Below are positions 46,340 to 59,481 of a stretch of 64,000 bases of DNA, piece by piece (the first letter of the stretch is position 1; each line of letters opens with the position of its first letter). Position numbers and translations under genes: made by a program. This DNA is from Albifimbria verrucaria (lineage: Eukaryota; Ascomycota; Sordariomycetes; Hypocreales; Stachybotryaceae): assembly GCA_020081605.1 (NCBI GenBank), contig JAHREC010000062.1, forward strand, positions 2,666,001-2,730,000, read 5' to 3'. The notes under the pieces are model-generated. The model ran no database searches. It was not told the origin of the DNA and worked only from the letters and a program-made list of their open reading frames with translations.

Positions 46340-49300
46340 TTATTCAACAACCCATCCCTTTCCTGGAACCTTCTTTTGCTTGACCTTCTTCGCAGGCAAA
46401 GGCCATCCTTGGCCACCTGTGCTCTCAGCTCTTAGATATGGAACAACCCAGCATTCCCTGAATGTTCCGCCCTCAGAGATTGTCTGGCCCTTCACCTCCT
46501 TGATTGGTTTGCCATAGGTCAAGAGAGGCGTTCCTTGGCTAGCCCAGCAAGCTGTCCTCCGGTAACATCCGTGAGTGAGTGCATTCGAGTCTTGGGTTTC
46601 TTCTCCGAATCCAGACCTGAAGGCGTGGCTCTTTGCAGGTATGCGTAGACAATGTACTCGGGGCACTCTTGAATGCTGAGATGGGCCATTGGCGAGGTAG
46701 GGTGGATGTACACTAAGCGGTCGCTATCATCGCCAGGTCCAGTGTGCAGAGGGATGAGAGGGATGTAAGGAACATCAATTGCTCGGCGAGGCTTCCTGTG
46801 CTGCTCCGGTGGTACAGGAGCAAGATCCGCTCGAATAGCAACCTGGTCAATGAAACCAGCAGACATCATCTGCTTCAGCGCACTGACTTGCTTAGGTGAA
46901 GGAGGATCAAGCTTGTCCTGGAACTTGAGGTTCGAGAACGCAGGAATGTTTGTCCTCAGAAGCTCAGTGATTTGCTTTCGCAGTTGCTGAACCTCCTTAA
47001 GAACCTTGAACCGCACGAAATGGCTCTCGCACCAGGCCTCGGTGGGCTCGTGAGCAAACTCACCAACCACCTGGAGGAGCTTGATCGCATCCGACCGGTC
47101 GTCCAAGAAGCAGAAGTTCTTATGTACCTCATTGAACACCCGGCGAATGTTCGCTTGGCGATCCTCAGCCAGGACATCTGCAGTTGTGCGAATTGCGGTT
47201 TCGTCCTTGGCTGCCAATGCCGGGATGGCTTGGCTCTCCGGCATGAAGATTTCGGCAGCGGACAAGGCTGCCACTAAGGCAATCGTGTACGGCAAGCAGT
47301 TGTGCAAGTGTCCAACCAACAGGATACGCGAGAACCTAGGCGACAAGGGGAAGATGGACATTGTCGAGCCAACCTGGCTGATCTGGCCACTTGGAGATAA
47401 CGCTGAGAGGTATGTGAGCAGCTTCTCTGCCTTTGCCAGGCTTTGGCGCTCTGGAGGGGTTGGGAACGGGAAGTTCACAACATGCTGGAGGTTCATGGCC
47501 TTGAGCTGGAGCACAACACCTTCGATTGGCATGCGCAGCAACTCAGGGTCACCAAATTCGGGAAGTCTCGCTCGTAGACTGCGGAAGAGTACAGTCTGTA
47601 ACAGTGACCAGGTCCAGTTCTTCCAGCACGACCAGCTCGTTGGTTCGCGCTGGCCTTGCTGATCCAGCCAATTTCATAGCTCTGTACACCAGTGACTCGA
47701 TCATATTTTCGTTCCTTGGAACGTCCACAGTCAAAAACAAACTTCGTTCCCGGAATCGTCAAACTGGTTTCGGCAACGTTGGTCGCTAGAATAATTTGTC
47801 GAGTGCCTTCCGGTGGCTCCTCAAATACACGAAGCTGTTCTCTAGTAGGCAGAAGAGAGTAAAGGGGCAAAATCTGCATCTTTAGGGGCGCAGACTGTTG
47901 GTCCTCCTCAATCTGGAACTCATCCTCATCGTCGTCTTCATCATCGGATGCTATACCTGAGATGTCGTCCTCGTCGATATCATCCACATCTCCAAACTCG
48001 ATATCCTCGACCTCAACCGGGGCATCATTCGCTGAAATCTGGACCTTTGGGCCGTCAGCGGACCTGAGGCCTCCAAAGGCGGCCTTTAAGCGCTTGCTGA
48101 GCTGTATGATCTCATTGCGTCCGGTGAGGAAGACCAAGAAACCACCCGGCGGCAGCTTTCGATGTCCTCGGCTGATCTTCAAGAAAGCCTCCTCGATGTA
48201 GTCATGGCGCGTTCGTCTTGAGAAATGCATGGTGACGGGGTGTTGTCGGCCCTCGACCTCAAGGACAGGGGTGGTGTTGGGAAGAGGGTTGGGTTCATGG
48301 TCAAGTCTTCTATCCGCAACGTGGCCGACATGATAACGAGCTTGAGTGGCTTGATGGTTGGGTCTTCCTGTGAGAGCTCTGCTCTGAGCTTAATGACACG
48401 GCTAAGCATTCCGATGAGAATATCTGTATTGACACTTCTCTCGTGCGCTTCGTCGATAATGATTGCAGAGTATTTTCGTAGAGCCAAATCCTGAGCAACC
48501 TCTCGGAGCAAAACACCATCAGTCATAAACTTAATGGCGGTCTTGGGGCCGACAGTGCCTTCGAAACGGATCTGGTACGCAACAGCCTCTGAGTGATCAC
48601 CCAGCTCGTCTGCAACTCGTCGGGACATACTGACTGCAGCAACTCGTCGAGGCTGGGTTATGCCAATCATGCCAGGGGTTGGTGAATCCGGAGATCCATA
48701 CCCTGATTCGTAGAGGAATTGCGGGATCTGGGTGGTTTTTCCGGAACCAGTTGAACCACAGATGACGACAATGTCGTTGTCGTGAATTGCTTCCATGAGC
48801 CGCTGCTCCTCTGACACAACCGGAAGTTTCATTCGTGCTTCTTGGACCTCTGGGGATCTGACAATGGTGACACTGAAGGCTTTTCGTGTGATATTCTTTG
48901 AGGGTTGCAGTTCGGCCGGGAGAGGCTCTTGCTCGGGAGCCCTAGGCGTGAAGTTCTCGGGCTTGGGTATATCAAGGACACCGGAAGTGCCACTCGTGGG
49001 CTCAAAACCTAGAGCTTCATTACGCTGCTGATGAGCCCAGGCCTTGAAAGCAGAGGATCTTTGTCCCTTAGTTTCATTTTCTTCTTCGCTTTCCTCCTCC
49101 TCTTCAGATGTATCTTCGCCGTCATCATCGTCTCCCTCCTCTTCCTCGTCTTGGCCCTCTCCTGATTCCTCATCGGACATGGATGCATCCTCAGAGCCTG
49201 CGGATGACCCATCGTCGGAATCTGAACCATCCTGCTCACTGCTGTCGCCATCGTCGTCCTCTCCTGGTTTTCCGGATGACTTGAGAATTCCCTTCTTGAC

Positions 49301-50080
49301 TGGCGCTCCGTTGTCATTGCCAAATCCGTCCCATTCTTCGTACTTCGAAGCTTTCTGAGGAGCGGCTTCAACAACTCCAACGGCTCCAACGGCTCCAAGC
49401 TCAGCAACGGGTAACTTCGACTTGACGCCGCCTCTCTTTGCCGCTTCTGTATCACAGGTCGGCCTTCATCGTCCACATCAAGCGGACGCTTCAAACCGCT
49501 TCCAAAGCTTCCTGATCCAAATCCAGAAGACTTGGCCTCGGTAGGCTTATCCGAAGGGCATCCTGAGATGCGTTCGATTCTTGAACTTCAGTGGCTATCG
49601 CTGCGTCCTCAACATCTTCGTCTTCATCGTCCTCGCTTGCTTCAGCTTGGTCCCGCTCCTTGCGTTTTTCGAAGAGCAGCTCGTTATGCGCTGATTCCTC
49701 GCCAATTCCAGCCTCTCGCTCTCGAAGGGCACGGCTGATTGCCTGCTTCTTTGTCTCGTGGCCTTGACCCAGGATCTGCTGCTCGTGAAAAGACTGGTAT
49801 CGATTTTCCTCGCCGCCAGCTTGGCGAGCAATTCGCGGTTCTCATCCTTGCGCAGCTTGTTGTCGATGTACTTCTCCAGACGCTTGGCCTTCTTCCCGCT
49901 GATTTTGGTGCCCTCTTGCTTGAGCTCTTCCTTCATACGCGCCTTCTTCTCCTCCAAATCCTGCTTCTGGGCGGGCAGGATATCCTGGTTGGTGTCTTGA
50001 ATTTCATGGCGGGCGTTCTCCTTCGCTTTTTCACGAGCGAGGACCTTGTGCTTCCGCTGCCGCGGTACGAATTTCGCCAT
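46340..50080 (-). CDS. DEAH-box RNA helicase of the DHR1/ECM16 (DHX37) type
   Basis: Nucleolar ATP-dependent RNA helicase of the small-subunit processome that frees U3 snoRNA from pre-rRNA; about 1248 residues (yeast Dhr1 is similar in size). Intronless. It starts [20 protein letters not shown], a basic N-terminus, then an acidic segment at residues about 300-370 ([20 protein letters not shown]). Helicase motifs: [13 protein letters not shown], Ib region [15 protein letters not shown] in [35 protein letters not shown] and [12 protein letters not shown]2 and OB-fold parts follow, ending GKGWVVE. The long basic/acidic N-terminus favours DHR1 over PRP-type DEAH helicases. Six breaks, each one missing base: 49772-49773, 49551-49552, 49431-49432, 48268-48271, 47560-47562 and 46533-46534. 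It is divergent from PAC3 with 300 bp between starts. Confidence 0.93.
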
Positions 50081-50380
50081 CTTCACAGGGCAGAGTTGAT
50101 ACCAATTTCAACTCAACTCGACATTCTCCACAGAATCACTGGACTGCGACCTTGCTATGCTGTCGCAACAGAATAAGAAGGCAAATATGAAATTTTGGGA
50201 CTTCACACCATCTTGCCGTCTCCGACCGCCAAAATCTTCACCCAGATACGGCTTAGTGCGGGGCGATAAGAAATAGGCGTGTCGATAAGAGCTTGTCGCT
50301 TCACGCTTCCCGCCTTACCCTACATCTCCTCCTGTCCATGAACGGTCCATCTCTTGGCATCTTCCACTCAACGACCGAAA

Positions 50381-50886
50381 ATGAGTGCAACTATCGAGGC
50401 CGGTGGTGATGTTAGGGTGACTCCTTTCCCGTACCCAGCAGGCAAACATCTGGAGTTGTGGATGGAACACCTACGGAAGTGAGCTCCTGAGCTTTTCCGA
50501 CAAGATCCTGGTTACCATCACACAAGAAGGGCGACTCTCTCAATGGGTAGGCTATGATTACGATTTGAGCATGAACATTGCTAACAAAAGCCTAGATACA
50601 AGTACCATTGACAGGGTCATCGGCAGGTATTGTCGAGATGACTCTACCAAGTATGAACCACGGGTTGCTCCCATCCACTCACCTTGAGCCCAAGACATTG
50701 CTAGGCGGCGGTGGAGAGGAGCGTGAAACATTCGGACAACTGTTTGCTGCACAGATCGCTAGTCACATATCGTTGAGATCCCCAGAAGATAGGAGAACAC
50801 TTGTCGTTGGACTCGGCTTGGCCAAGGCAGACACATCCCGGGAAGCATTCTTCGACCTGATGGATCTGGCTCGTCAACTCTTCTGA
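50381..50886 (+). CDS. Proteasome assembly chaperone 3-like protein
   Basis: About 152 residues. Exons are 50381-50546 and 50596-50886, with a 49-bp intron. PAC3 and PAC4 form a dimer that helps assemble the proteasome alpha ring (established for the family). Recognisable parts are the N-terminal PFPYP, FSDKILVTITQEGRLSQW joined by splicing to IQVPLTGSSAGIVEM, and LLPSTHLEPKTLLGGGGEER with RTLVVGLGL. Two breaks, each one missing base, in exon 1: 50434-50436 and 50486-50487. Without them exon 1 would hit a stop after HLRK. The assignment rests on recalled family resemblance. Confidence 0.75.
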
Positions 50887-51342
50887 GAGAAACGCGACTT
50901 AGCAATTAGTGAGAATGCCATGCCAACAATTACATTGAAGCTTTACCGAAATGGAAACACAACGGCTTTGGTTTATCCAACATGACGGAATAGCGCTTTA
51001 TCATATACTCACTTTGAGTCACCTACAGTTGAGCAAAGCCACATTTTCTAGAGATATTAGCCATTTTCTTGTTCTTCCAATAACGACTTTGAATCCACAT
51101 CGGGATATTATTGGAAACATAAGAGAAGGATACCACGGTCGTGCAAAACGGCAGGCTCGAACCACTCCTGTTGTTTCTAAACATAAGTCGCCCTCAATAC
51201 AACGTCGACTCCTACAAGCTATCCACACAAGCTCATCCTCCTTTGTTTTCTTCCCTATTCGCAAAGAGCGAGCAGTAACCAAGCACAACCACACCAAGTT
51301 CTGAAACTTAGTATCTATAGAGCGCATCCTTGACTCAACAAA
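50887..51342. other. Intergenic
   Basis: No gene. A GGTTCGAGCC-like B-box sits on the minus strand near 51155 but without a tRNA fold. Confidence 0.45.
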
Positions 51343-52756
51343 ATGAATCGAGACTCAACCTTTCAATGCCCCTGCGGGAGGACCTTTAATGGTTTCGACG
51401 CCTTCCTCGAACACGAGAGAGAAACAGCCCATAACAGACATGCCGTGAAATCCATACCACCACGAACTGCAGCAATGAGACATGTTTCGTTACGAGTACC
51501 TAGATTTCAGATCGACATGGTAGCAGAAACCAAACGACTGCTCGCTCAGCAACCGACTCCAGGGCCATGGTTGACATACTATGTCGGGAGTGAAATTGGA
51601 AGAGTGCTGGCTTCTAAACTAGAACCTCTAGGATCCGTGGTAACCTCAGACACGGACCTAAAGGTCCTATGCAGCTACACCTGGGTGGACAAGCCATCGC
51701 CTGCGATTTGTGTACCTGGTAAGTTCAATACGGCCATGACACGGCGCTTCAGTTTCCTAACGAGCTCAGGCGGTGCCGCCTTTTGGGATCCAATACCTGT
51801 ACCTCAAATATTGCCGGCAAATACAAGCCTTCACGTTCTCGATTGGAACGCGCACAAATCGCCTACATTTTCCTTCGAGGCTGTCTTCCACGCCCTTGAC
51901 ACAATGCAACCAGGACTTCTTTTTGACGATATTGACTTGCTGATTGATGTCGACAGCCTGGTCAAACTATTTGATTTCACGGCTAAAGTCGATTCACCCC
52001 TTTTCGGATGCACGCATATATCCTTTACAACACCTTGATTATCGAGAAGTACGAGAAGGAAGCCGCGCAAATTATGCTGCCAGAGAGCGAGGAATTTGGA
52101 ACCAGCCTTGCAGATAAAGTGACCAGTAAGCCGAAAGGTTTCGAGGATACCGCAGGCCATTACCAAATTATTCAGTATCAGCTAGGGATTTAAAATGTGC
52201 CGTCCGCGTCAAAGTAGACGCCCAGCTACATAGCGAGGAAGCAGACAACGCAGGTGAGCAGCGTAATGACCCGGAGACATCTACATTCCTTGGAGGGCCA
52301 ATGGGAATCCGGGTCGACCATTGTGGCCATGCCTCTAGCCAAGAAAGCCTCATAGCAATGGACATAAATCTTCTCCTTCGAAATATGGACGTATACATAC
52401 CACACTTATGGTTCGGTCGCCTGCAGAACCTGGCCAGAGTCGTCCATTGCAAGCTTCTTTTCCGCAGCATGCTGTTTAACGAGACGCAGGAGGTATGCGA
52501 CGCATGGGAGCAACGACCGTGGAACAAGGAGAACTTGCAGAAGCTTGTATACCTTCTGAAAGGAATTCAAGATGTTACTTATAACAATATCGACAAAAGC
52601 AGCGTGATTATATACTCCGAAGAAAACAGGCCAAAGATGTTGCGATTCTACAGTCATTTAGGGCCAAAACCAAAACCGTTGCCAGGCTTTATCGTCAGCA
52701 AGTTCTGGAAGCAGGGGGTGGTGAAGGGGCAAGCGGCCTGCATAATATGCCTATGA
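51343..52756 (+). CDS. Fungal-specific protein with N-terminal zinc-finger-like motif, function unknown
   Basis: About 471 residues, intronless. The N-terminus has a C2H2-like element: FQCPCGRTFNGFDAFLEHER followed by TAHNRH. A globular part follows with LDWNAHKSPTFSFEAVFHAL, DVDSLVKLFDF, FRMHAYILYNTLIIEKYEK and YQLGDLKCAVRVKVDA. These resemble a large uncharacterised fungal family whose members are sometimes labelled geranylgeranyl pyrophosphate synthetase; I see no prenyltransferase DDxxD motif and do not endorse that name. Two breaks, each one missing base: 51997-52000 (C) and 52185-52187 (G). Both restore the family pattern. Function unassigned. Confidence 0.7.
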
Positions 52757-53345
52757 CCGAGGAGCCTGTAATAAAGGAGGAGGAAGCATTGATATGGTGA
52801 ATGTGTTCAAGAACAATGTTATTACAGCGATGAGCATCACCGGATACTCTGGCAGCGACCACTATTACCATTGTTAATACAAAAGCCCATGGGCTATCTG
52901 TACAAGACTCAAGCGTTGTGGTTCATTGGAAAAACATGAGAATGTTACTGAAATTGACGGCTATGGCAAATCAGCACTTATAAGAAACAATATCCGTAGT
53001 CAACCAGTCATTTTTCATTATTTACGTCTGGCCGTACCCAGTAACCTGCGTTGCTGAATGCCGCCTCCCCAAGACGCTCAGCCGAGCCGTCTTTCCACGG
53101 AGTGTTCAATCATAAGAACGTCTACCATCTCTGATAACTTCTAACGCTTCTCCGGGGAAGGGCCTGCTACTCCCCACTCGAAGCTGTCAAAGCAACGCCA
53201 AGCGTGTGATGATTTGCCGACGAAGCCACACCCCATCACGGAACAGTGAGAAATCCTCTCGCATCATCTGGGTATCCTTTATCATCCCAGTAGACTTTAC
53301 TTGAGAAGCGGCCACGAACAATGTTATATATCGTTGCCTCATTTT
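52757..53345. other. Intergenic convergent spacer
   Basis: 3' flanks of the zinc-finger-like gene and calcineurin A; nothing else recognised. Confidence 0.45.
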
Positions 53346-55320
53346 CTATCGCTTCTTGCGTTCCCTAGTATAGGTATCAGTTTGGGGGATAAAAATTGCG
53401 CGGTGCGTCGCCTGAGGCGCTTGGTAGACTCACATGCTCAATCTCCTGCCCAGCTGCTGCAGCTTAGTGTCGTTGTTAGCTTCGTGGGCGGCCTTCTGGA
53501 GGGCGAGAGTCCTCTCCTGCTCCTGGTGCTTGGCAACCTCCTCGTGGCTCGGAGGAAGACGTTCGTTCTGCAAATCAACCTTTCTAGCATCCTCGAAGCC
53601 GTGGATGGCGTTCTTGATACCCTCGGCACCCGACATGAGGGTTCCTGCAGGAGTCGGCCTCCAGAAGCAGTCTTGAGTTCAGTGACGCGCTCAGACTCCT
53701 CACGAAGGACCTGGAAGACACGGGACATGCGGCCAATAGCAAGGATCTTATTCTTGATCGCCTTCCTCTTGTACTCAATGGAGTTGGGGTCCTCGGGGCA
53801 ACAGAAGTGGGCGAGGTGGGCGAAGTAGACATGGGAGTCTCCTCCTTGAGCTCCTCCTCAGAGCACGTGCTCAGAATGGCAAGCAGCATGTCGGTGAACT
53901 TCTCACCAACGAATGGTAGCGACCAGGTAAAGACATCCATGAAGTTGGGGAGCCAGTAGGGGTGAGGAGTGCAGTTGAACTGTCTGATGTTCATGACGTT
54001 GTTCTCGTACTTGAGGACCGCAGCCTTGTTGTTGTAAACGTCGAGGTAGTTGGGAGCGGAGAAGATAGTCATGACACTGGGGAAACCCGTCGTTCTAGTC
54101 TTGCGGTACATTCTGTAACCGGAGTCCTGGGCCTCGTGTGCTCGGATGATGGAGAGCAGGTTGTTCTTTTCCAGGAAGTTGCAGGCCGCGGGGTATGAGA
54201 AGAAGTACGAACATCCACGCACGTGGTTGTGCAGGAAATAGTCGCTCGTCTTCTCCTGGCCGAAATCCTCAAGCGGATCGGCCCAGAGGATATCACACAT
54301 CAGGCCCTGGTTAGGGGCTCGCGGAAACGGTCAATCTGTGGGCAATTAGCAAAGCGCATGGATGAAGTGCGGAGTAGTTACCAAGCACGTACGTTTCGGA
54401 TATCGTCGAGGGTGTGCAGCTCGGGGCTGAGACCACCGTGGATGCAGAGGAACTGCTTGTTCATAACGGCAGCAAGGGGAGGGAACAGAACGAGTCCATG
54501 CAAGCCTCGTAAACGGCCTCTGAGTACTTGTGCTTGCACTCAAGCTTGAAGGTGAAGTAGTCGGTCAAGTGGCGACACTCGTGGTTGCCACGCAGCAGCC
54601 AGAGAGTCTTGGGGTAGTGAATCTTCAAGCACCAGAGGTACAGGACACACTCGATACTGAAATATCCACGGTCGACGTAATCACCGAGGAAGAGGTAGCG
54701 CGTCTCAGAAGGGTCACCGCCGACCTCGAAAAGCTTCATCAAGTCATAGTATTGGCCGTGGACGTCACCGCAGACAGTGATAGGGGCGTCCATCTCGAGA
54801 AGGTTGGGCTCGGCGCGCAGGAGCTCGGTACCCTTGCTGATGATCCATAGGGCCTGCTCCTCGGTCAAACGACCCTCGCGGTAGAAGTGCTGCTTGAGGA
54901 AGGTGATGTTGGGCTTCGCGCGGGTGTCGTCCTCCCAGAACTGCTCGTCGGTGGGTTTTAGAGTGGCGGGTGCTTGGACATCTAGCCAAGAGGTTAGTTT
55001 GAAGCTGGAAGAGGACAAACAAATGGCCCAAACGGCGCGGGTGAAAAATGTGCAGAAGAGGGAGCACGCCCGCCTTGTGCTCTCTCTCAATTGCCCTATC
55101 GTGAGGGTGGCAGGTCGGCGATGGTGGGGTAAAGAGTAGTGACATCTGACGCACCTTTGCAGACTCGCTCCATGGTGCTGACCTGGGTGCCATCTTCCAT
55201 GGTATGGAGAGTGAAGTCAATCTCGGGGACGGGCTTCTTCTCCTGGATCGCGCGAATGGCATTGTCAACCTGCTGGTTGCGGCGCTCCTCGGCCTGGTTT
55301 GGCTCGGTCTCGGGGTCCAT
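53346..55320 (-). CDS. Calcineurin A (protein phosphatase 2B catalytic subunit)
   Basis: Ca2+/calmodulin-dependent Ser/Thr phosphatase; about 559 residues, the size of other filamentous-fungal calcineurin A. Exons are 55155-55320, 54393-54981, 53434-54335 and 53346-53364; introns are 173, 57 and 69 bp. Phosphatase motifs: [27 protein letters not shown] and IHGGLSPEL. The B-subunit-binding helix follows the catalytic domain ([15 protein letters not shown]). The calmodulin-binding segment is [20 protein letters not shown], and the autoinhibitory segment is [19 protein letters not shown]. Splicing of the last 69-bp intron adds ERKKR and a stop after RRLSM; unspliced, the reading stops directly after that Met. 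Four breaks, each one missing base: 54476-54479, 54314-54317, 53795-53798 and 53650-53651. Confidence 0.95.
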
Positions 55321-55629
55321 GGTGGGTGGCGTAAATGGGTAGTAGCTAAGGGGATCGTGACCCTCACAAACCAAGCGCTGACAAGGCTAGGTGAGAGGTA
55401 AAGGGTCGGTGAGGCTGGCGGTGGTCGAAAGACCGACCGGGGAGAGAAAAATCGGTCGCGAGACGCTGCGCACGAGACTGAGAATCGGTGCAGGTCGAAA
55501 GATGAGACAGGACGGGGACGGTTGGGTTCAGGTTTGTAGGTCGGTAGGTATAAGGTGGGTAAGATTGATAGGACAGGATGGGTTAAAGGCGGGCTCCAGC
55601 AGGCACCACCCCTCAGAGAGGCACCAGAG

Positions 55630-55680
55630 GCCCATGCCCATGCCCAGTCGCAGACCCAGGCCCAGCCAGACCCAGCTCCA
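55630..55680. repeat. CCCATG / CCCAGN short repeat
   Basis: Imperfect six-base units of the form CCCATG and CCCAGN, eight or so in 50 bp, in the calcineurin upstream region. Confidence 0.5.
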
Positions 55681-56082
55681 AACGAGGCCAGGTACCCTAA
55701 AGGTACCCTTTTTTACTGGAGCTCTGAGCGCGAGCCTTCTCAGAGGGGATACAAAGCCCGTTAGTCAGCAGCCGCACCAACCAGCCATTCTCGGTCAGGG
55801 GTTCAGCTCTCCCCGGTCGGCCGGCCTATGCCCAAGTTGTCCTCGTTTGCCTCGGTGGGACTTTGCAATGACACCCATGGATACACAGATCGACAAGCAG
55901 CACGAGGTTCAATCAATCACACTCCGGCAATGCAACCCTCCAGAATTGTAAATCGTAGCGGCCTTCTATTATGCGCGCCCAAATTCTTTATCAAGCTCGG
56001 ATATCTTTGCCGTAGTCTGTCTAACGCCTCTAATGTGGCCTCTAGGAACGAATCATCATTGCCTCATAACCAGTGGAAGATG

Positions 56083-56118
56083 CCCTTCTTTTTTTTTCTC
56101 TTCTTTCTTCTTCTTCGT
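56083..56118. repeat. Polypyrimidine tract
   Basis: Near-pure T/C run of 36 bases lying just downstream of the SDR stop codon on the opposite strand, so it reads as a purine tract in that transcript. Confidence 0.6.
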
Positions 56119-56138
56119 CATAAGCTCGTTAACCGCCT

Positions 56139-57161
<1,023 letters not shown>

Positions 57162-58396
57162 GTTATCGTGGGGAAGGTTCCGTCCTTGAGGTCCAACATT
57201 TTGCTCTGCGTATAGCTGCTGTGAAAAGAAGATCGAAGGGAGTCTCGTCTCGCGGTTCTGGCGGGCGGTGTAAGGCAAGGTCGTTACAGGTGTGAGGAGG
57301 GGCAGCGCTCGTCGAGGACACGGGGACTTATATGTCCATTGTCTTGGCCAAGTGCGACATTTTACCGCATCCTATCTCCGCCCATCGTAGATGAAAACTA
57401 TAACCTAGCTCGCAAATACAGGCTTGACACCCTGTTGTTGGGCATGTATGAAGCAAGCGCGACAAGGTGGGGAGCTCCGTGGAGGACGGCGGCCGTGATT
57501 GAGCCTATCACCAGCCGCGGGGTTGGCCGTAACAGGCCAGAGGCATGATCCACAATTGGGGTAAACACGGCCAGACGTCATCAGGGTGTTGCGAGAGAAG
57601 CGCTGCGTGGTTTCACCTTGATCGTCCCCGCGGGGCTTTTCCATGGCCAAGCCACATGGATTTTTGTTTTTCACAATTGCCAACACACAAGGCTGCCCTC
57701 CACTTGACAAACAAAAGTTCGCTGTGGGGTCTGAGAAGAAAGATACGAGGACGAGCGGACTTGTCACCAGGTGAAGGGCGTACTATGTATCAACATAGCC
57801 GTCGTTGCGAAGATGGAATTACCCAATATGGACTTCCCGTCGGTGCCACCACCTTAGGCTCCGTTGCACCGCGTAACCGCAATCGTCTTTAGCTGCTTTG
57901 TGACCGCCTTGTCGGTCCGTTCATGGTGGGTCGTTTGTTATCTTACTGCATTATATTCCGAAATTTCATGTTTGTTTCCGCATTGCCATTCTGGACATTC
58001 TTAATCCCATTCCAGCCAGGCTCTTTAGTGTCGCCCGCGTGAGCCATACTATTCACATCTCGCGACGTTGACCTGTCTTAGGCTTTGTAGGCAGCCCGCA
58101 AGTGCTGGCGAACTAGTAGATATAGAATGGGTCTTGAAGTGCGGCTGAGCCCCAAATCCGCCTGACTGTCTTGCCCTGAGCCAGCGAAGCATCCGAGAGA
58201 CAATAGCGGCCTCTAATACTGTCCACCGGCGAGCACGTGGAGGATGTTCGAGAAACAACTCGCGAGGCTCAAAAATCGAAATGAACCTACATAAAAACCT
58301 ATAAAAAGAAGATGGCTTGCCATCTCATGGCCGGTTCTATGGCCATGAACTGTATACATTGAAGCTATTTCACCAGGGTTGTTGGGAATCAACAAA
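57162..58396. other. Divergent intergenic region, about 1.2 kb
   Basis: Promoters of the SDR (minus) and CFEM-like gene (plus). No coding signal recognised; a 120-codon minus frame at 57405-57767 is not protein-like. Confidence 0.4.
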
Positions 58397-59127
58397 ATGA
58401 AACTCCTTTGTGGATTACCAATTATTCTCCTGTCAAGCCTCAACGGCTTGGCGCTTGCTCAGAAGCCACAAATACCTGGTCGCAGACTGCGTCGCTCACC
58501 TTTGCTTCCAGTAGAGCGACGGCTTCATCGAGACTCGAGATAGAAGACGCACGCGCGAAATGCTATCAAGAATGTTATGTACAATATGGGAATTTCACCA
58601 ACTGCCCACTAGGAGACGACAAAGTCTTGGAATGCTGGTGTGCTGAGCCGGATTGGTTAGAGAGGGAAGAGGACTGCGTCTGGGACACGTGTGGTGTGGA
58701 GGCACATAATGGTAAGTCGAAATATGGCCGGCCAGCGAAATAACTTGCCTTTGGTTGCAGAGAGAAGACATTAATTATCTGTGCATTGCAGAGTATGCCA
58801 CGGTTTACAAGAGAGTCTGCCAAACATTCACACCCATATCCGGTACTGTTACTGAGACAGCAAGAGTTAGTATATTCGACAAAATGTGGTTCCAACACCT
58901 CCTGACATTGATATTTGATAGACATCTACCACGAAGACAAGCGCAAGTGCAACTTCTGCTATAGACGACCGAGAAGACAACATCCCTCTTCCACCTCCGA
59001 CACCACGCCCATTCAAACGGGAGCGGAAGCACCCGCGGAGACACCAAGTGATGGCTATCAACTTAGATCGCCTTCTGGAGCTGGAGTTCTTGTAAGTGTG
59101 ATCTGCTTACTTGGATTGGTGCTGTGA
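58397..59127 (+). CDS. Secreted CFEM-like protein with probable GPI anchor
   Basis: About 198 residues. Exons are 58397-58711, 58792-58865 and 58922-59127. A signal peptide starts MKLLCGLPIILLSSLNGLAL. The mature part has eight cysteines spaced C-x3-C-x9-C-x9-C-x-C-x11-C-x4-C-x15-C, which fits the CFEM pattern of fungal cell-surface proteins, some of which bind haem or act in adhesion and virulence. A Ser/Thr/Pro-rich stalk follows, and the chain ends with a hydrophobic GVLVSVICLLGLVL, as expected for GPI attachment. The usual CFEM Asp after the fourth-fifth cysteine is not placed normally (CWCAEPD), so haem binding is doubtful. Two breaks, each one missing base: 58470-58472 and 58997-58998. 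Confidence 0.75.
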
Positions 59128-59481
59128 GATGGGTGCTATGAATGGAAGTACCATGCTAGTGTTGGCTCGCATCTGTCCATACAAATTTTATTGCTTAGAA
59201 GAAACTTGATAATGGGAAACACTACAAGTCAGAATAAATATGTTTTACATGTATGTTACAGCAGTTCAACTGTTCCGCATTCTGGGTAAGCTAGCGTACC
59301 CTAGAGACCGTGAAGCCTGCAGCTGTTCTCACTTCACGACTAAGCAACTCACTGAAACATCATGGAAAATCTGGACTTAGGAAAAGGTAATAATGTTATT
59401 GGAACAATCTAGTATATAGTACTGGTCGCGTTAAGATAGAGCGATGCGTTTTCAGGCCATAATCCCAGGCCGATATTGGGT
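59128..59481. other. Convergent intergenic spacer
   Basis: 3' flanks only; nothing recognised. Confidence 0.5.

Larger units (their letters stand above)
55321..56138. other. Calcineurin A promoter region and SDR 3' flank
   Basis: No gene recognised. It carries a CCCATG/CCCAGN-type GC-rich repeat (55630-55680), two close GGTACC sequences near 55690-55710, and a polypyrimidine run at the right end. Confidence 0.45.

Noticed and set aside
51140..51175. GGTTCGAGCC on the minus strand, like a tRNA B-box
   Set aside because: The T-stem halves do not pair and no A-box or acceptor stem is found at the right distance.
51343..52756. Geranylgeranyl pyrophosphate synthetase
   Set aside because: That label is sometimes given to similar proteins, but no DDxxD prenyltransferase motif is present.
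57405..57767. 120-codon minus-strand frame between the SDR and CFEM genes
   Set aside because: No domain-like pattern and no plausible start context.
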